Numbered from the stretch's first letter, positions 52,796-61,450 are shown. The stretch is DNA of 64,000 nt from Mycobacterium sp. GA-0227b (GCF_001499855.1 NZ_LQIK01000001.1:495937-559936); one strand, 5' to 3'. Notes: generated by a model not told the origin, from the letters alone. Program-made: numbers and translations.

Positions 52796-53583
52796 CCTTG
52801 GCGCGTCTCTTCGAGCACTTCCCGGACATGCCGGGCGGCGTCGTCGCCCTCATACGCGCGGACGACGTCCTCGATCCCGCCGGTCATCTTGACCGTGCCG
52901 TGGTCGATCCACATCGCGGTGTTGCAGAGCCGGGCCAGGAATTCGTTGGAGTGGCTGGCGAACACCAGGATTCCGGAGCGCTCGACGAGCTCGGCCAACC
53001 GGGTCTGCGCCTTCTTCAAGAACTCGGCGTCCACCGCGCCGATACCCTCGTCGAGCAGCAGAATCTCCGGGTCGATGCTCGTCACCACACCCATCGCGAG
53101 ACGCACCCGCATACCGGTGGAATACGTGCGCAACGGCATCGACAGGTAATCGCCGAGTTCGGTGAACTCCGCGATCTCGTCGACCTTTGCCAGCATCTGC
53201 TTGCGGGTCTGTCCGAGGAACAGCCCGCGGATGATGATGTTCTCGAACCCCGAGATCTCCGGGTCCATCCCGACGCCCAGGTCGAACACCGGCGCCACCC
53301 GGCCGGTTACCGTCGCCACGCCGCGGGTCGGCTCGTAGATGCCCGACAGCAGTCGCAGCAGCGTCGACTTGCCCGCGCCGTTGTGACCCACCAGGCCCAC
53401 CCGATCGCCGAGTTCCAGCGACATGGTGATGTCCCGCAGGGCCTCGATGACCACGACGTTGGAGTCGTTGCGTCCGATCGCGCCGCCGGCCTTACCGAGG
53501 AACGCCTTCTTCAGCGAGCGCGACTTCGCGTCGAAGATCGGAAACTCCACCCACGCGTTGCGTGTCTCGATGTGCGGGACCAC
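52792..53583 (-). CDS. ABC exporter ATPase (Wzt, Rv3781-like)
   Basis: 263 residues from GTG 53583; a TTG at 53586 is just upstream, and GTAGGAG precedes either. Walker A GLVGHNGAGKSTLLR, signature YSTGMRVRLAMG, Walker B DPEILLLDEGIGAVD and H-loop VFASHS are intact. It is the ATPase partner of the permease for galactan export and lacks the long carbohydrate-binding C-terminal domain of some Wzt proteins. The start of glfT1 overlaps its stop. Confidence 0.94.
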   Translation of the reverse strand: MVPHIETRNAWVEFPIFDAKSRSLKKAFLGKAGGAIGRNDSNVVVIEALRDITMSLELGDRVGLVGHNGAGKSTLLRLLSGIYEPTRGVATVTGRVAPVFDLGVGMDPEISGFENIIIRGLFLGQTRKQMLAKVDEIAEFTELGDYLSMPLRTYSTGMRVRLAMGVVTSIDPEILLLDEGIGAVDAEFLKKAQTRLAELVERSGILVFASHSNEFLARLCNTAMWIDHGTVKMTGGIEDVVRAYEGDDAARHVREVLEETRQG

Positions 53584-53604
53584 CAACCGGCTCCTACCCG
53601 AAAA

Positions 53605-54108
53605 TCAGAGGTACTGTCCGGTCCCCGGATGCGACGGGCCACCGCGGACCGCCACGCCGGGGGGCAGCGCGCCCTGACCGCGCATCTGCTCGAGCTGTTG
53701 GCGGGCGGCCATCTGCTGGGCGAACAGCGCGGTCTGGATGCCGTGGAACAACCCCTCCAACCAGCCGACCAGCTGCGCCTGCGCGATGCGCAGCTCGGCG
53801 TCGGAGGGCACGCCGTCGTCGGTGAACGGCAGCGTGAGCCGTTCGAGCTCGTCGCGCAGCTCAGGGGCGAGCCCGTCTTCGAGTTCGGTGATGCTGGTGC
53901 GGTGGATCTCGCGGAGCCGGTTGCGGCTGGCCTCGTCGAGCGGGGCGGCGCGGACCTCCTCGAGGAGTTGCTTGATCATGGTGCCGATCCGCATGACCTT
54001 CGCCGGTTGCTCGACGAGGTCGGTCAGCGACTTGCCGTCGCTGTCCTCGTCGGCGTCGGCCTCGCCGGTCGCGCCGCTGATGATCTCGATGTTGTCGTCG
54101 TCGGTCAT
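53605..54108 (-). CDS. bpa: Bacterial proteasome activator Bpa/PafE
   Basis: 167 residues from ATG 54108, chosen because it overlaps the upstream small gene by ATGA; ATG 54135 is an alternative (+9 residues). The core of three helices (SLTDLVEQPAKVMRIGTMI, IAQAQLVGWLEGLFHGIQ) is highly conserved with Rv3780, and the protein ends GTGQYL: the HbYX-like GQYL tail that inserts into the 20S alpha-ring. It opens the proteasome without ATP and forms dodecameric rings, degrading damaged proteins. The acidic N-terminus matches the family. Confidence 0.95.
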   Translation of the reverse strand: MTDDDNIEIISGATGEADADEDSDGKSLTDLVEQPAKVMRIGTMIKQLLEEVRAAPLDEASRNRLREIHRTSITELEDGLAPELRDELERLTLPFTDDGVPSDAELRIAQAQLVGWLEGLFHGIQTALFAQQMAARQQLEQMRGQGALPPGVAVRGGPSHPGTGQYL

Positions 54109-54317
54109 AACCTCGGTGTTCCCTCTGGGTTCCATCTAATCCACGTCATTCGTAGGCGCGGTCCCCCCGACCGCGAACCACCTAGCGACACTAGTCCCAG
54201 GGTCACGGCGAGCCCTCTCACCACTGGTGTCCAGACCGTTCCGTAGCGCCAGTCGAGCGTTGCTGCGGGGCTGACCAGCAACGACAACGCGATTAGCACA
54301 CCGGTGACGAAGCTCAC
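54105..54317 (-). CDS. Small membrane protein, coupled to bpa
   Basis: 70 residues from GTG 54317. Two hydrophobic segments (~3-20 and ~31-46) and a basic C-terminus ([13 protein letters not shown]). Its TGA overlaps the bpa ATG (ATGA). In M. tuberculosis the gene directly before bpa is Rv3779, a large ~660-residue membrane protein; here no such gene exists and only this short open frame is present. It may be a reduced remnant of it or an independent small protein; the coupling favours translation. No family recognised. Confidence 0.5.
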   Translation of the reverse strand: MSFVTGVLIALSLLVSPAATLDWRYGTVWTPVVRGLAVTLGLVSLGGSRSGGPRLRMTWIRWNPEGTPRL

Positions 54318-54322
54318 TGGAC

Positions 54323-54328
54323 TAGTAT
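54323..54328 (+). promoter_or_regulatory. -10 element TAGTAT before Rv3778c-like gene
   Basis: 100 nt before ATG 54429, so a ~94-nt leader; the gene has its own ribosome site. Confidence 0.35.
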
Positions 54329-54428
54329 GGCTGCGCAACAGACCCAGTCCGGCATGGCGGGTCGGGCCGAGCTTCGGCCAGAATCGTGTCGGTTTGTGAA
54401 AATCACGGACGCTCGAAGGTGGACTGGC

Positions 54429-55625
54429 ATGGCATACGACGTCGCCCGGGTGCGCGGTTTGCACCCGTCCCTGGGCGATGGGTGGGTGCGTTTCGATGCC
54501 CAGCACGGCATGCTGCTGCCCGACAGCGTCGGCCGTGCGGTGTCGACCGCCTTCCGCGGTTCGATGCCGACGCCCGTGGGTCCGCACCCGTCCGCGCAAC
54601 GCAGCGCCGCCGTCCTGGAAGCCGCCCGCTCGGCGGTGGCCGACCTGGTCAACGCCGATCCGCGCGGGGTAGTGCTGGGCGCCGACCGCGCGATCCTGCT
54701 GACCTCGCTGGCGGACGCGTCGTCGTCGCGGGTCGGCCTCGGCTATGAAGTGGTGGTCACCCGGCTCGACGACGAGGCCAACATCGCGCCGTGGCTGCGG
54801 GCCGCCAATCGCTATGGGGCGAAGGTGAAGTGGGCCGAGGTCGACATCGAAACCGGCGAACTGCCAAGCTGGCAGTGGGAAAGCCTGGTCACCCGCAACA
54901 CCCGGTTGGTCGCAATCACTTCTGCCTCTTCGACTTTGGGCACGGTCACCGACCTGCGCGCGGTGACGAAGTTGGCGCACGACCAGGGCGCACTGGTCGT
55001 CGTCGACCATTCCGCGGCCGCGCCCTACCAGCTGATCGACATCGACGAGATCGACGCCGACGTGGTGGCGGTCAACGCGTTGGCATGGGGCGGGCCGCCG
55101 ATCGGCGCGCTGGTGTTCCGCGACCCGTCCCTCATCGACACGTTCAGCTCGGTTTCGTTGAATCCGTATGCGATCGGGGCCTCGCGGCTGGAGGTCGGCG
55201 CGCATCAATTCGGCTTGCTCGCCGGGGTGGTGGCGAGCATCGAGTACTTGGCCTTGCTGGACGAGAACGCCCACGGCACGCGTCGCGAACGGCTCGCGGT
55301 CTCGATGCAATCGGCGAGCCTGTACATGAACCGGTTGTTCGACTACCTGCTGATCTCGCTGCGGTCGCTGTCCACCGTCATGGTCATCGGCCAGCCCGAA
55401 TCCAGAATTCCGGTGCTCAGCTTCGCGGTCAGCGATGTACCCGCCGAACGGGTGGTGCAGCGCCTGGCCGACAACGGGATTCTGGCCATATCGAACGCGA
55501 ACTCGCGGGTGCTGGACGTGATCGGCGTCAATGACGTCGGCGGTGCCGTGACGGTGGGATTGGCGCACTACACCACCACCGCGGAGGTCGACCAGCTGGT
55601 TCGCGCGCTCGCCTCGCTGGGCTGA
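54429..55625 (+). CDS. Cysteine desulfurase-like aminotransferase class V protein (Rv3778c-like)
   Basis: 398 residues from ATG 54429 (GAAGGTGG upstream), exactly the length of Rv3778c. PLP fold-type [17 protein letters not shown] with the conserved PLP-binding Asp-His, but [15 protein letters not shown] stands where the Schiff-base lysine (HKxxGP) of cysteine desulfurases is expected, with WGGPP instead of K-containing motif. So the catalytic Lys may be missing and the function is unclear. The protein is highly conserved in mycobacteria. The stop is 7 bp from the convergent oxidoreductase. Confidence 0.85.
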   Translation: MAYDVARVRGLHPSLGDGWVRFDAQHGMLLPDSVGRAVSTAFRGSMPTPVGPHPSAQRSAAVLEAARSAVADLVNADPRGVVLGADRAILLTSLADASSSRVGLGYEVVVTRLDDEANIAPWLRAANRYGAKVKWAEVDIETGELPSWQWESLVTRNTRLVAITSASSTLGTVTDLRAVTKLAHDQGALVVVDHSAAAPYQLIDIDEIDADVVAVNALAWGGPPIGALVFRDPSLIDTFSSVSLNPYAIGASRLEVGAHQFGLLAGVVASIEYLALLDENAHGTRRERLAVSMQSASLYMNRLFDYLLISLRSLSTVMVIGQPESRIPVLSFAVSDVPAERVVQRLADNGILAISNANSRVLDVIGVNDVGGAVTVGLAHYTTTAEVDQLVRALASLG

Positions 55626-55632
55626 CCGTCGG

Positions 55633-56607
55633 TTAATCGGCCACGCGCAGAAGGACTTTGCCCGAAACCTCACCGGACTGCAGAAGTTCGTGCGCCGCGC
55701 CGGCCTCGTGAACCGGGTACTCGGCCCCGATGATCGGCCGCACCTGACCGCTCTCGACCATCGGCCAGACGTTCGCCACCACCTCGGCGACGACGTCGCT
55801 CTTACTCCCGCGTCCGTCGACCGGACGGGAGCGCAGCGCAGTGGCGATGACCCCGGCACGCTTGCCGAGCAGCTTGCCGATGTTGAGTTCGGCCTTGACC
55901 CCGCCCTGCATCCCGATGACCACCAACCGGCCGTCAGGCCCGAGCGCGTCGATGTTGCGGTCGAGGTAGGCCGCCCCCATGATGTCGAGGATGACGTCGG
56001 CGCCACCCTCGGCGCCGATCCGCTCGACGAAGTCCTCGTCGCGGTAGTTGATCGTCACCTCGGCCCCCAACTCGGCGCACAGCTCGAGCTTCTGCGCCGA
56101 ACCTGCGGTCACGGCCACCCGGCTGCCGATGGCACGGCCCACCTGGATGGCGTGAGTACCGATGCCGCTTGCGCCGCCGTGGATCAGCAGCAGCTGCCCG
56201 GCAGACAGGCCCGCGGTCATCACCAGATTCGACCAGACCGTGCAGGCCGCTTCGGGCAGGCCGGCGGCCTCGTGCAGGCTCACCGACGCGGGCAGCGGCA
56301 TCACCTGTCCGGCGGGGACCGCCACGTACTCGGCGTATCCGCCGCCGGCCAGCAGTGCGCAGACCTGTTGTCCGACCGACCATCCGGCGGTGCTGTCGCC
56401 GGTCGCGACGACGGTTCCGGAGACCTCGAGCCCGAGGATCTCACTCGCGCCTGGCGGCGGCGGATACTTCCCAGCGGCTTGCAACAGGTCCGCCCGGTTG
56501 ATCCCGGCGCTGGCCACCTTGATGAGTAGCTCGTCGCCGGTGGGCCCGATATCGGGAACTTCCTGCCAGGTCAGTCGGCCTTCCGCCTCGGCCACGATCG
56601 CGTGCAT
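55633..56607 (-). CDS. NAD(P)H:quinone oxidoreductase (PIG3-type MDR, Rv3777-like)
   Basis: 324 residues from ATG 56607. Medium-chain dehydrogenase/reductase without catalytic zinc: INRADLLQAAGKYPPPPG and LIHGGASGIGTHAIQ (NADPH motif), YRDEDFVE. It reduces quinones by one electron or enones with NADPH in the cytoplasm. Divergent from the MarR regulator, which may control it; TAGCGT lies 7 nt upstream. Confidence 0.92.
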   Translation of the reverse strand: MHAIVAEAEGRLTWQEVPDIGPTGDELLIKVASAGINRADLLQAAGKYPPPPGASEILGLEVSGTVVATGDSTAGWSVGQQVCALLAGGGYAEYVAVPAGQVMPLPASVSLHEAAGLPEAACTVWSNLVMTAGLSAGQLLLIHGGASGIGTHAIQVGRAIGSRVAVTAGSAQKLELCAELGAEVTINYRDEDFVERIGAEGGADVILDIMGAAYLDRNIDALGPDGRLVVIGMQGGVKAELNIGKLLGKRAGVIATALRSRPVDGRGSKSDVVAEVVANVWPMVESGQVRPIIGAEYPVHEAGAAHELLQSGEVSGKVLLRVAD

Positions 56608-56614
56608 CCAGCTA

Positions 56615-56620
56615 ACGCTA
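56615..56620 (-). promoter_or_regulatory. -10 element TAGCGT before quinone oxidoreductase
   Basis: 7 nt before ATG 56607 on the minus strand. Confidence 0.5.
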
Positions 56621-56672
56621 TAGCCTGCCGAAACAGTCTGACAAATCCCCGACCAGCAATGCCCTCGGGATT

Positions 56673-56678
56673 TACTAT
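56673..56678 (+). promoter_or_regulatory. -10 element TACTAT before MarR gene
   Basis: 6 nt before ATG 56685; opposite to the oxidoreductase promoter, 52 bp apart. Confidence 0.5.
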
Positions 56679-56684
56679 GGCCGC

Positions 56685-57197
56685 ATGGAGGGGATTATCG
56701 CGGGACGTACCGCGGGGGATATGCCGGGCCTGGACATCGCTGAGCAACGGTCCTGGCAAAACTTTTTGGACTCGGCGTTGCGTCTGTATGCGACGCTGAA
56801 CCGCTCGCTCGTGGACACGCACCACCTCACGCTGAACGACGTGCGGTTGCTGGACATGCTGGACAAGTCCGCGACCGGGTCGGCCCGCATGGGGGACCTC
56901 GCGGACGGGTTGATGTCGCTACCGAGCCGGGTCACCCGGCAGATTCGCCGGCTGGAACTGCAGGGGCTGGTGCGCCGTGGCGCGAGTCCCGACGACGGCC
57001 GTGGCGTACTGGCCAGCATCACCGAGGACGGCCAGGCCGCAGTGCGACAGGCCATGACCACTTACGGCGAGGGCGTCCGCGCACATTTTCTCGACCGGCT
57101 GTCGCGGCCCCAGGTCGCGGCGATGGGCGAGAACTGCAGGCGGATCAGCGTTGGGCTCAAGAGCGGGACTTCGAACGCCAAGCTCGGCCGGGTCTGA
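56685..57197 (+). CDS. MarR-family transcriptional regulator
   Basis: 170 residues from ATG 56685 (6 nt after TACTAT); an internal ATG is an alternative. Winged helix-turn-helix with LTLNDVRLLDMLDKS, RMGDLADGLMSLPSRVTRQIRRLELQGLVRR and the wing SPDDGRGVLASIT. Expected to dimerise and to bind a palindrome near its own promoter; the 77-bp gap to the divergent quinone oxidoreductase is the likely operator region. Ligand unknown, possibly phenolic or quinone. Confidence 0.92.
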   Translation: MEGIIAGRTAGDMPGLDIAEQRSWQNFLDSALRLYATLNRSLVDTHHLTLNDVRLLDMLDKSATGSARMGDLADGLMSLPSRVTRQIRRLELQGLVRRGASPDDGRGVLASITEDGQAAVRQAMTTYGEGVRAHFLDRLSRPQVAAMGENCRRISVGLKSGTSNAKLGRV

Positions 57198-57245
57198 GCG
57201 GTCTCCCCGTCGCTCCCGAGCCGGGACCCCCGTACTCTTGTCGGC

Positions 57246-57332
57246 GGTGGCGTGGCAGAGCGGCCTAATGCACTCGCCTTGAAAGCGAGAGACGGCTAAC
57301 ACCGTCCGGGGGTTCAAATCCCTCCGCCACCG
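57246..57332 (+). tRNA. tRNA-Ser(TGA)
   Basis: Acceptor stems GGTGGCG and CGCCACC pair, discriminator G; the anticodon loop CTTGAAA between 5-bp stems reads TGA. A long variable arm, typical of class II tRNA-Ser, follows the anticodon stem. No CCA is encoded. The stop codon of the minus-strand MocR gene lies inside its 3' end. Confidence 0.97.
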
Positions 57333-58720
57333 CCCATGCGGCTGCATCGCGCCAACGTCTGCACGCCCGAATCAATCTGTGTCTCAGTGAGGTTGGCATA
57401 GCCGAGGAGCAGTCCCGGTGGTGCCGACGCCGGATCGGCGTAGCACGGCGCGAGGGGTTCGACGCGCACACGTTGAGCCGCGGCCCGCTGCACCAACTGT
57501 TCGACCGGGAAACCGTCGGGAAAGTGCACGGTCAGGTGGACACCGGCCGCCGCACCGAGCACCCTCGCCCGCGGCAGGTATCGGCGCACCGCCCCCAGCA
57601 GCGCGTTGCGGCGCATCAGGTAGCGACGCCGCATCTGGCGTAGGTGCCGGTCGTATCCGCCCGAGGTCAGCAGTTGCGCGAACGCCAACTGGTCCATCAC
57701 CGAACTTCCGGTGTCGGCAAGGCCTTTCGCCATTGTCACGGGTCCGACGAGGTGTGCGGGAAGGACCATCCAGCCGATGCGAAGGCCTGGGGCCAGGGTT
57801 TTGCTGGTCGAGCCGACATAGACGACGCGGTCGGGCGCGATTCCCTGTAGCGCGCCGACGGGCGCGCGGTCGTAGCGGTACTCGGCGTCGTAGTCGTCCT
57901 CGACGATCAGGTGGCCGGCGCGCGCCCAGTCCATCAGCTCGGTCCGTCGCGCGGCCGAGAGCACGACTCCGGTCGGGGACTGGTGCGCCGGGGTGGCGAG
58001 CACGGCGTCGGCGCCGCTGTCGGCCAGGGCGCCGACGTCGAGCCCATCGTCGTCTACGGGAACGGGTATCGGCTCGATCCCGTTGTTGCGCAGCACCATT
58101 CGATGCAACCAGAAGCCAGGGTCCTCCATCGCCAGCGAGGTCGCCGGCAGCGACTGGGCCAGCAGTGCCACGGCCTGGGTGGCCCCTGAGCACAGCACGA
58201 TGTGGTGCGGGTCGGCGTGTACGGCTCGGACGCGACGTAGGTAGTCGGCGACAGCAACCCTCGCCGCGAACAGCCCCTGCGGCGCCACGTAGCCGAATGC
58301 GTCCGAGCCGATCTCAGCGAGGCCCTGCCGCAGGGCCCGCAGCCAGGCTTCCCGCGGGAAACTCCGCAGATCCGGCGATCCCGGCAGGAAGTCGACGTCG
58401 TAGCGCGTCGTCGGCCCCCGCGCATCACCGATGGGCATGTTCACGGTGTCGACCGTGGCGACCACGGTGCCCGACCCGTGCCTGCCGAGCAGAAAGCCCT
58501 CGGCGACGAGTTGGCTGTAGGCGTCGACCACCAGTCGACGGGAGACGCCGAGGTCGACGGCCAGCACCCGACTCGAGGGCAGCCGTGTCCCCGGTGCAAG
58601 GCGGCCCGTCCGGATGGCCGCCCGCAGCCCGTCGGTGAGTTGGCGGTGCAGCGGATCGCTGGCGGTGCGGTCCAGTTCCAGCAACAGCTCGGGTCCGGAA
58701 GTGGTACCCGATTTCGCCAT
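57314..58720 (-). CDS. MocR/PdxR-type GntR regulator with aminotransferase domain (second copy)
   Basis: 468 residues from ATG 58720. The N-terminal winged helix (LAPGTRLPSSRVLAVDLGVSRRL) is followed by an aminotransferase-like domain with the PLP lysine in YVGSTSKTLAPGLRIGW and VEDDYDAEY. It is about 40-50% similar in layout to the MocR gene at 47.8-49.2 kb. The stop codon (57314-57316) is antisense within the tRNA-Ser 3' half, so the last residues (MGGGGGI) are specified by tRNA sequence. It is divergent from the small membrane gene; a candidate controlled target. Confidence 0.88.
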   Translation of the reverse strand: MAKSGTTSGPELLLELDRTASDPLHRQLTDGLRAAIRTGRLAPGTRLPSSRVLAVDLGVSRRLVVDAYSQLVAEGFLLGRHGSGTVVATVDTVNMPIGDARGPTTRYDVDFLPGSPDLRSFPREAWLRALRQGLAEIGSDAFGYVAPQGLFAARVAVADYLRRVRAVHADPHHIVLCSGATQAVALLAQSLPATSLAMEDPGFWLHRMVLRNNGIEPIPVPVDDDGLDVGALADSGADAVLATPAHQSPTGVVLSAARRTELMDWARAGHLIVEDDYDAEYRYDRAPVGALQGIAPDRVVYVGSTSKTLAPGLRIGWMVLPAHLVGPVTMAKGLADTGSSVMDQLAFAQLLTSGGYDRHLRQMRRRYLMRRNALLGAVRRYLPRARVLGAAAGVHLTVHFPDGFPVEQLVQRAAAQRVRVEPLAPCYADPASAPPGLLLGYANLTETQIDSGVQTLARCSRMGGGGGI

Positions 58721-58754
58721 GGAAGTGGTGCCTATCTTGAGGCCAGTAACGAAC

Positions 58755-58760
58755 TAGCGT
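58755..58760 (+). promoter_or_regulatory. -10 element TAGCGT before membrane-protein gene
   Basis: 6 nt before ATG 58767; leaderless candidate. Confidence 0.5.
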
Positions 58761-58766
58761 GACGGT

Positions 58767-59180
58767 ATGACAACGACACCGACGCGCACAAGGGCCGGGT
58801 TCGTTGAGGTGACTCTCATCGTCTTCGGGCTGTACGCCCTGGCGCTGGGGCTGTTCATGATGTTCGCGCCGGGCGTCTTCTTCGATACGCTCGGCAACTT
58901 CGGCTCGCGCAACGATCACTACATCTTCGACAACGCCACCTTCGAGGTGCCGCAGGGGCTCATGCTGCTCGCCGCGGTGCGGTGGCCGACCTGGCGCACG
59001 CCCGCGCTGGCATTCGCGACACTGCACTGGGCGCTGCACGCGCTCAGCCACCTCATCGACCCACACCACGGCGCGGGCGACTGGATCGGCTGGCTGGAGG
59101 CCGGTGGCCTGGTGGCGACCACCGTGATCCTGGCAATCGCATTGCGCGTCAACATAGTTGCTGAAAAAGGAGGGCGCTGA
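58767..59180 (+). CDS. Four-helix membrane protein, unknown function
   Basis: 137 residues from ATG 58767, 6 nt after TAGCGT. Four hydrophobic segments (near 15-36, 60-75, 81-97, 110-127) with conserved HWALHALSHLIDPHHG, a His-rich region that could bind a metal or haem (inference). It shares one base with the start of the epimerase gene (TGATG), so they form a coupled unit. No family is recognised. Confidence 0.78.
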   Translation: MTTTPTRTRAGFVEVTLIVFGLYALALGLFMMFAPGVFFDTLGNFGSRNDHYIFDNATFEVPQGLMLLAAVRWPTWRTPALAFATLHWALHALSHLIDPHHGAGDWIGWLEAGGLVATTVILAIALRVNIVAEKGGR

Positions 59181-60091
59181 TGCGTGTACTGGTTGCCGGC
59201 GCGACGAGCGTACCGGGGCTTCCGCTGTTGCGGGAGTTGAACTTCCGCGGCCACGAGGTCGCCGGGCTGACCCGGTCGCAGTCGAAGACTTCACAGATCG
59301 CAGCGACGGGCGCCAAACCGGTGGTGGCCGACGTTTTCGATGCCGACGCCGTCGACAAGGTGGTGGCAGACATCGGTCCCGAAGTGGTGGTGTCGCTGCT
59401 GACCACACTGCCCAAGCGGGGGCCGATGCGCCTCAGGGACTTCGAGCCCGCGCGAAAGCTGTGGGGAACCGGCGCGCCCAACCTCCTGGCGGCGGCGCAG
59501 CGTGCCGGTGTGCGGCGCGTCGTCGCCGAGTCCGTGATCTTCGCCTACGGCTACCCGACCACCGGGCCCGCACTCATGGACGAGAGCGATCCGTATCCCG
59601 GCCCGCCTCCACCCGGCGGTGCTGCGATGCTGGCGGCGCTACGCGGGATGGAGCAGAAGGTCCTGGCCTCCGGCGAACACAGCGATACGGAGGGAATCGT
59701 GTTGCGCTACGGCGCCTTCTACGGGCCGGCCGTACCGCACGACGAGACCTTCGCGCGGATGGCGAAGTGGCGCGTGGGGTTGGACATGGGCGGCTCGGGG
59801 ATCGTGTCCTGGGTGCACATCGACGACGTCGCCAAGGCCACCGCGGACGCGCTCGACCGCGGCCGCGGCGGGCAGATCTACAACATCGTCGACGACCGCC
59901 CGCAGTCGTTCAACGACTACACCCGGGAACTGGCCGCCAAGTTGGGGCGGCCTCGGCAACTGCGCATTCCGCGCAGTGTGGTCAAGCTCGTCGCACCGTA
60001 CGGGGTGACCGCATTCGGCGATACGTGGTTGCCGCTGTCGAACGCCAAGGCCAAGGACGAACTGGGTTGGACGCCCATTCCCCGGGTCTGA
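59180..60091 (+). CDS. NAD(P)-binding epimerase/dehydratase-like protein
   Basis: 303 residues from ATG 59180. A Rossmann motif GATSVPGLPLLREL (GxxxxxG) leads the chain; then a SDR-extended pattern (VRRVVAESVIFAYGYP, GIVLRYGAFYGP, VSWVHIDDVAKAT, YNIVDDRPQS). The usual YxxxK is not obvious, so the enzyme may be an atypical reductase or binder. The substrate is unknown. It is coupled to the membrane gene. Confidence 0.85.
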   Translation: MRVLVAGATSVPGLPLLRELNFRGHEVAGLTRSQSKTSQIAATGAKPVVADVFDADAVDKVVADIGPEVVVSLLTTLPKRGPMRLRDFEPARKLWGTGAPNLLAAAQRAGVRRVVAESVIFAYGYPTTGPALMDESDPYPGPPPPGGAAMLAALRGMEQKVLASGEHSDTEGIVLRYGAFYGPAVPHDETFARMAKWRVGLDMGGSGIVSWVHIDDVAKATADALDRGRGGQIYNIVDDRPQSFNDYTRELAAKLGRPRQLRIPRSVVKLVAPYGVTAFGDTWLPLSNAKAKDELGWTPIPRV

Positions 60092-60925
60092 CTAATCCCC
60101 GGTGAAGTTCGGCGGCCGCTTCTCGAACGTCGCGCTGATCCCCTCGGTCAGGTCCTGCGACGGGAGGAACGCGGAGTTCCACGCGGCGACGTAACGCAGG
60201 CTCTCCGAAACGCGGGCGATGCGCTGCTGGTCGAGCACGTCCTTCACGCCGGCGACGGTCAGCGGAGGGTTGGCGGCGATCTCGGCGGCGGTCCGGTGCG
60301 CGGCGGCCAGGGACGCCTCGGCATCGTCGTATACGTCGTTGACCAACCCGATCTTCTCCGCACGCGCCGCGTCGATGTCCTTGCCCGTCAACGCGAGTTC
60401 GCGCAAGTGCCCGTCGTTGAGGATCAGCGGCAACCTGGCCAGGCTGCCGACGTCGGCCACCATCGCGAGCTTGATCTCGCGCACTGAGAACTTGGCGTCG
60501 GCGCTGGCGTATCTGATGTCGACCGCCGAGATCAGATCGACCCCGCCGCCGATGCACCAGCCGTGCACCGAGGCGATCGTCGGCGTTCGGCAGTCGGCGA
60601 CCGCGCTGATCGCGCCCTGCATGCGTAGGACCGTCGCGTGGAATTCGGCGCGCGGCCGGGCGCTCGCACCCCCGGACAGCACGCCTGAGAGCGTTCCGCC
60701 CATCGCGGGCAGGTCGAGCCCGTAGCTGAAGTGCTTGCCCGAGCCGGTCAGTACGATCGCGCGCACCTCGCGGTCGGCGTCGAGTTCGGCGAACACCTCG
60801 GGCATCTCGGCCCAGAACGCGGGCCCCATGGCATTGCCCTTGCCGGGACCGGTCAACGTCACCCGCGCGACGTGATCGGAGATGTCGACGGTGAGCGATT
60901 CGTAAGCACCGGTTTCAAGACCCAT
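60092..60925 (-). CDS. echA21: Enoyl-CoA hydratase/isomerase family (EchA21-like)
   Basis: 277 residues from ATG 60925. Crotonase fold: oxyanion loops SGSGKHFSYGLDL and SVHGWCIGGGVDLISAVDIR, with the catalytic Asp/Glu region FSVREIKLAMVADVG. The order in M. tuberculosis (Rv3774) is the same. The stop is immediately next to the stop of the epimerase gene (0 bp between). Confidence 0.91.
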   Translation of the reverse strand: MGLETGAYESLTVDISDHVARVTLTGPGKGNAMGPAFWAEMPEVFAELDADREVRAIVLTGSGKHFSYGLDLPAMGGTLSGVLSGGASARPRAEFHATVLRMQGAISAVADCRTPTIASVHGWCIGGGVDLISAVDIRYASADAKFSVREIKLAMVADVGSLARLPLILNDGHLRELALTGKDIDAARAEKIGLVNDVYDDAEASLAAAHRTAAEIAANPPLTVAGVKDVLDQQRIARVSESLRYVAAWNSAFLPSQDLTEGISATFEKRPPNFTGD

Positions 60926-60933
60926 GGGGCAAC

Positions 60934-60939
60934 ACGCTA
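60934..60939 (-). promoter_or_regulatory. echA21: -10 element TAGCGT before echA21
   Basis: 8 nt before ATG 60925 on the minus strand. Confidence 0.45.
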
Positions 60940-60975
60940 GTTCGTCACGAATGGGCGCTTGCGCGAAGACCCGGT

Positions 60976-61410
60976 CTACGGCGGCGGCTTGCCCAGCAGG
61001 ATCTCGCTCACCGTGGCGCTGGGCAGGAACTGGCAGGCGGCCTCGGCGAGCATCTGGCCGATGCCCTCCCCGTTGGGCCCCAACGGGTTGTTCTCCTGCT
61101 CGAGGATCGCGCGGATCACGGCAAGCCGGGTCGCCTCGTCGAGCCCGTTGAACTCCTCGCACGTCATCGACACGGCGTTCGGGGGAGGCGGGACGACCGG
61201 GACGTCGGTGTCACGGGTCGGCAGCGGTAGGCCGGGAATCTCGAAGTCGGGCAGACCGGGAATCGACGGCATCGCCGTCGGCGCCGGAGAGGTCAACGGC
61301 GGCCCCGGTTCGGTGGTCATCGCGACGGAACCCTCCGTCGTGCGCTGGCATGCCGTCGTGACGCCGACGAACACCAGCATCGCCGCCGCAACTCGCACGC
61401 GCGTCCTCAT
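60976..61410 (-). CDS. Lipoprotein, unknown
   Basis: 144 residues from ATG 61410 (7 nt after TATCGT). Signal sequence with lipobox VTTAC, Cys21. A Pro-rich linker with PIPGLPDFEIPGLPL repeats precedes a conserved helical C-terminal domain with two Cys (MTCEEFNGLDE and AEAACQFLP). The Cys-helix-Cys arrangement resembles DUF732/HdeA-like small exported domains, but I cannot assign it. Divergent from the next gene, 40 bp apart. Confidence 0.78.
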   Translation of the reverse strand: MRTRVRVAAAMLVFVGVTTACQRTTEGSVAMTTEPGPPLTSPAPTAMPSIPGLPDFEIPGLPLPTRDTDVPVVPPPPNAVSMTCEEFNGLDEATRLAVIRAILEQENNPLGPNGEGIGQMLAEAACQFLPSATVSEILLGKPPP

Positions 61411-61417
61411 CCCGGCA

Positions 61418-61423
61418 ACGATA
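61418..61423 (-). promoter_or_regulatory. -10 element TATCGT before lipoprotein gene
   Basis: 7 nt before ATG 61410 on the minus strand; divergent with the next element. Confidence 0.45.
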
Positions 61424-61438
61424 TGCCCAACGGCGACG

Positions 61439-61444
61439 TAGCGT
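61439..61444 (+). promoter_or_regulatory. -10 element TAGCGT before MDMPI-like gene
   Basis: 6 nt before ATG 61451; leaderless candidate. Confidence 0.5.
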
Positions 61445-61450
61445 GGCGGC

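Noticed and set aside
54327..54428. Upstream start of the Rv3778c-like gene at 54327
   Set aside because: The ATG at 54429 has a ribosome site and gives exactly the family length of 398; the upstream part lies in the promoter region.
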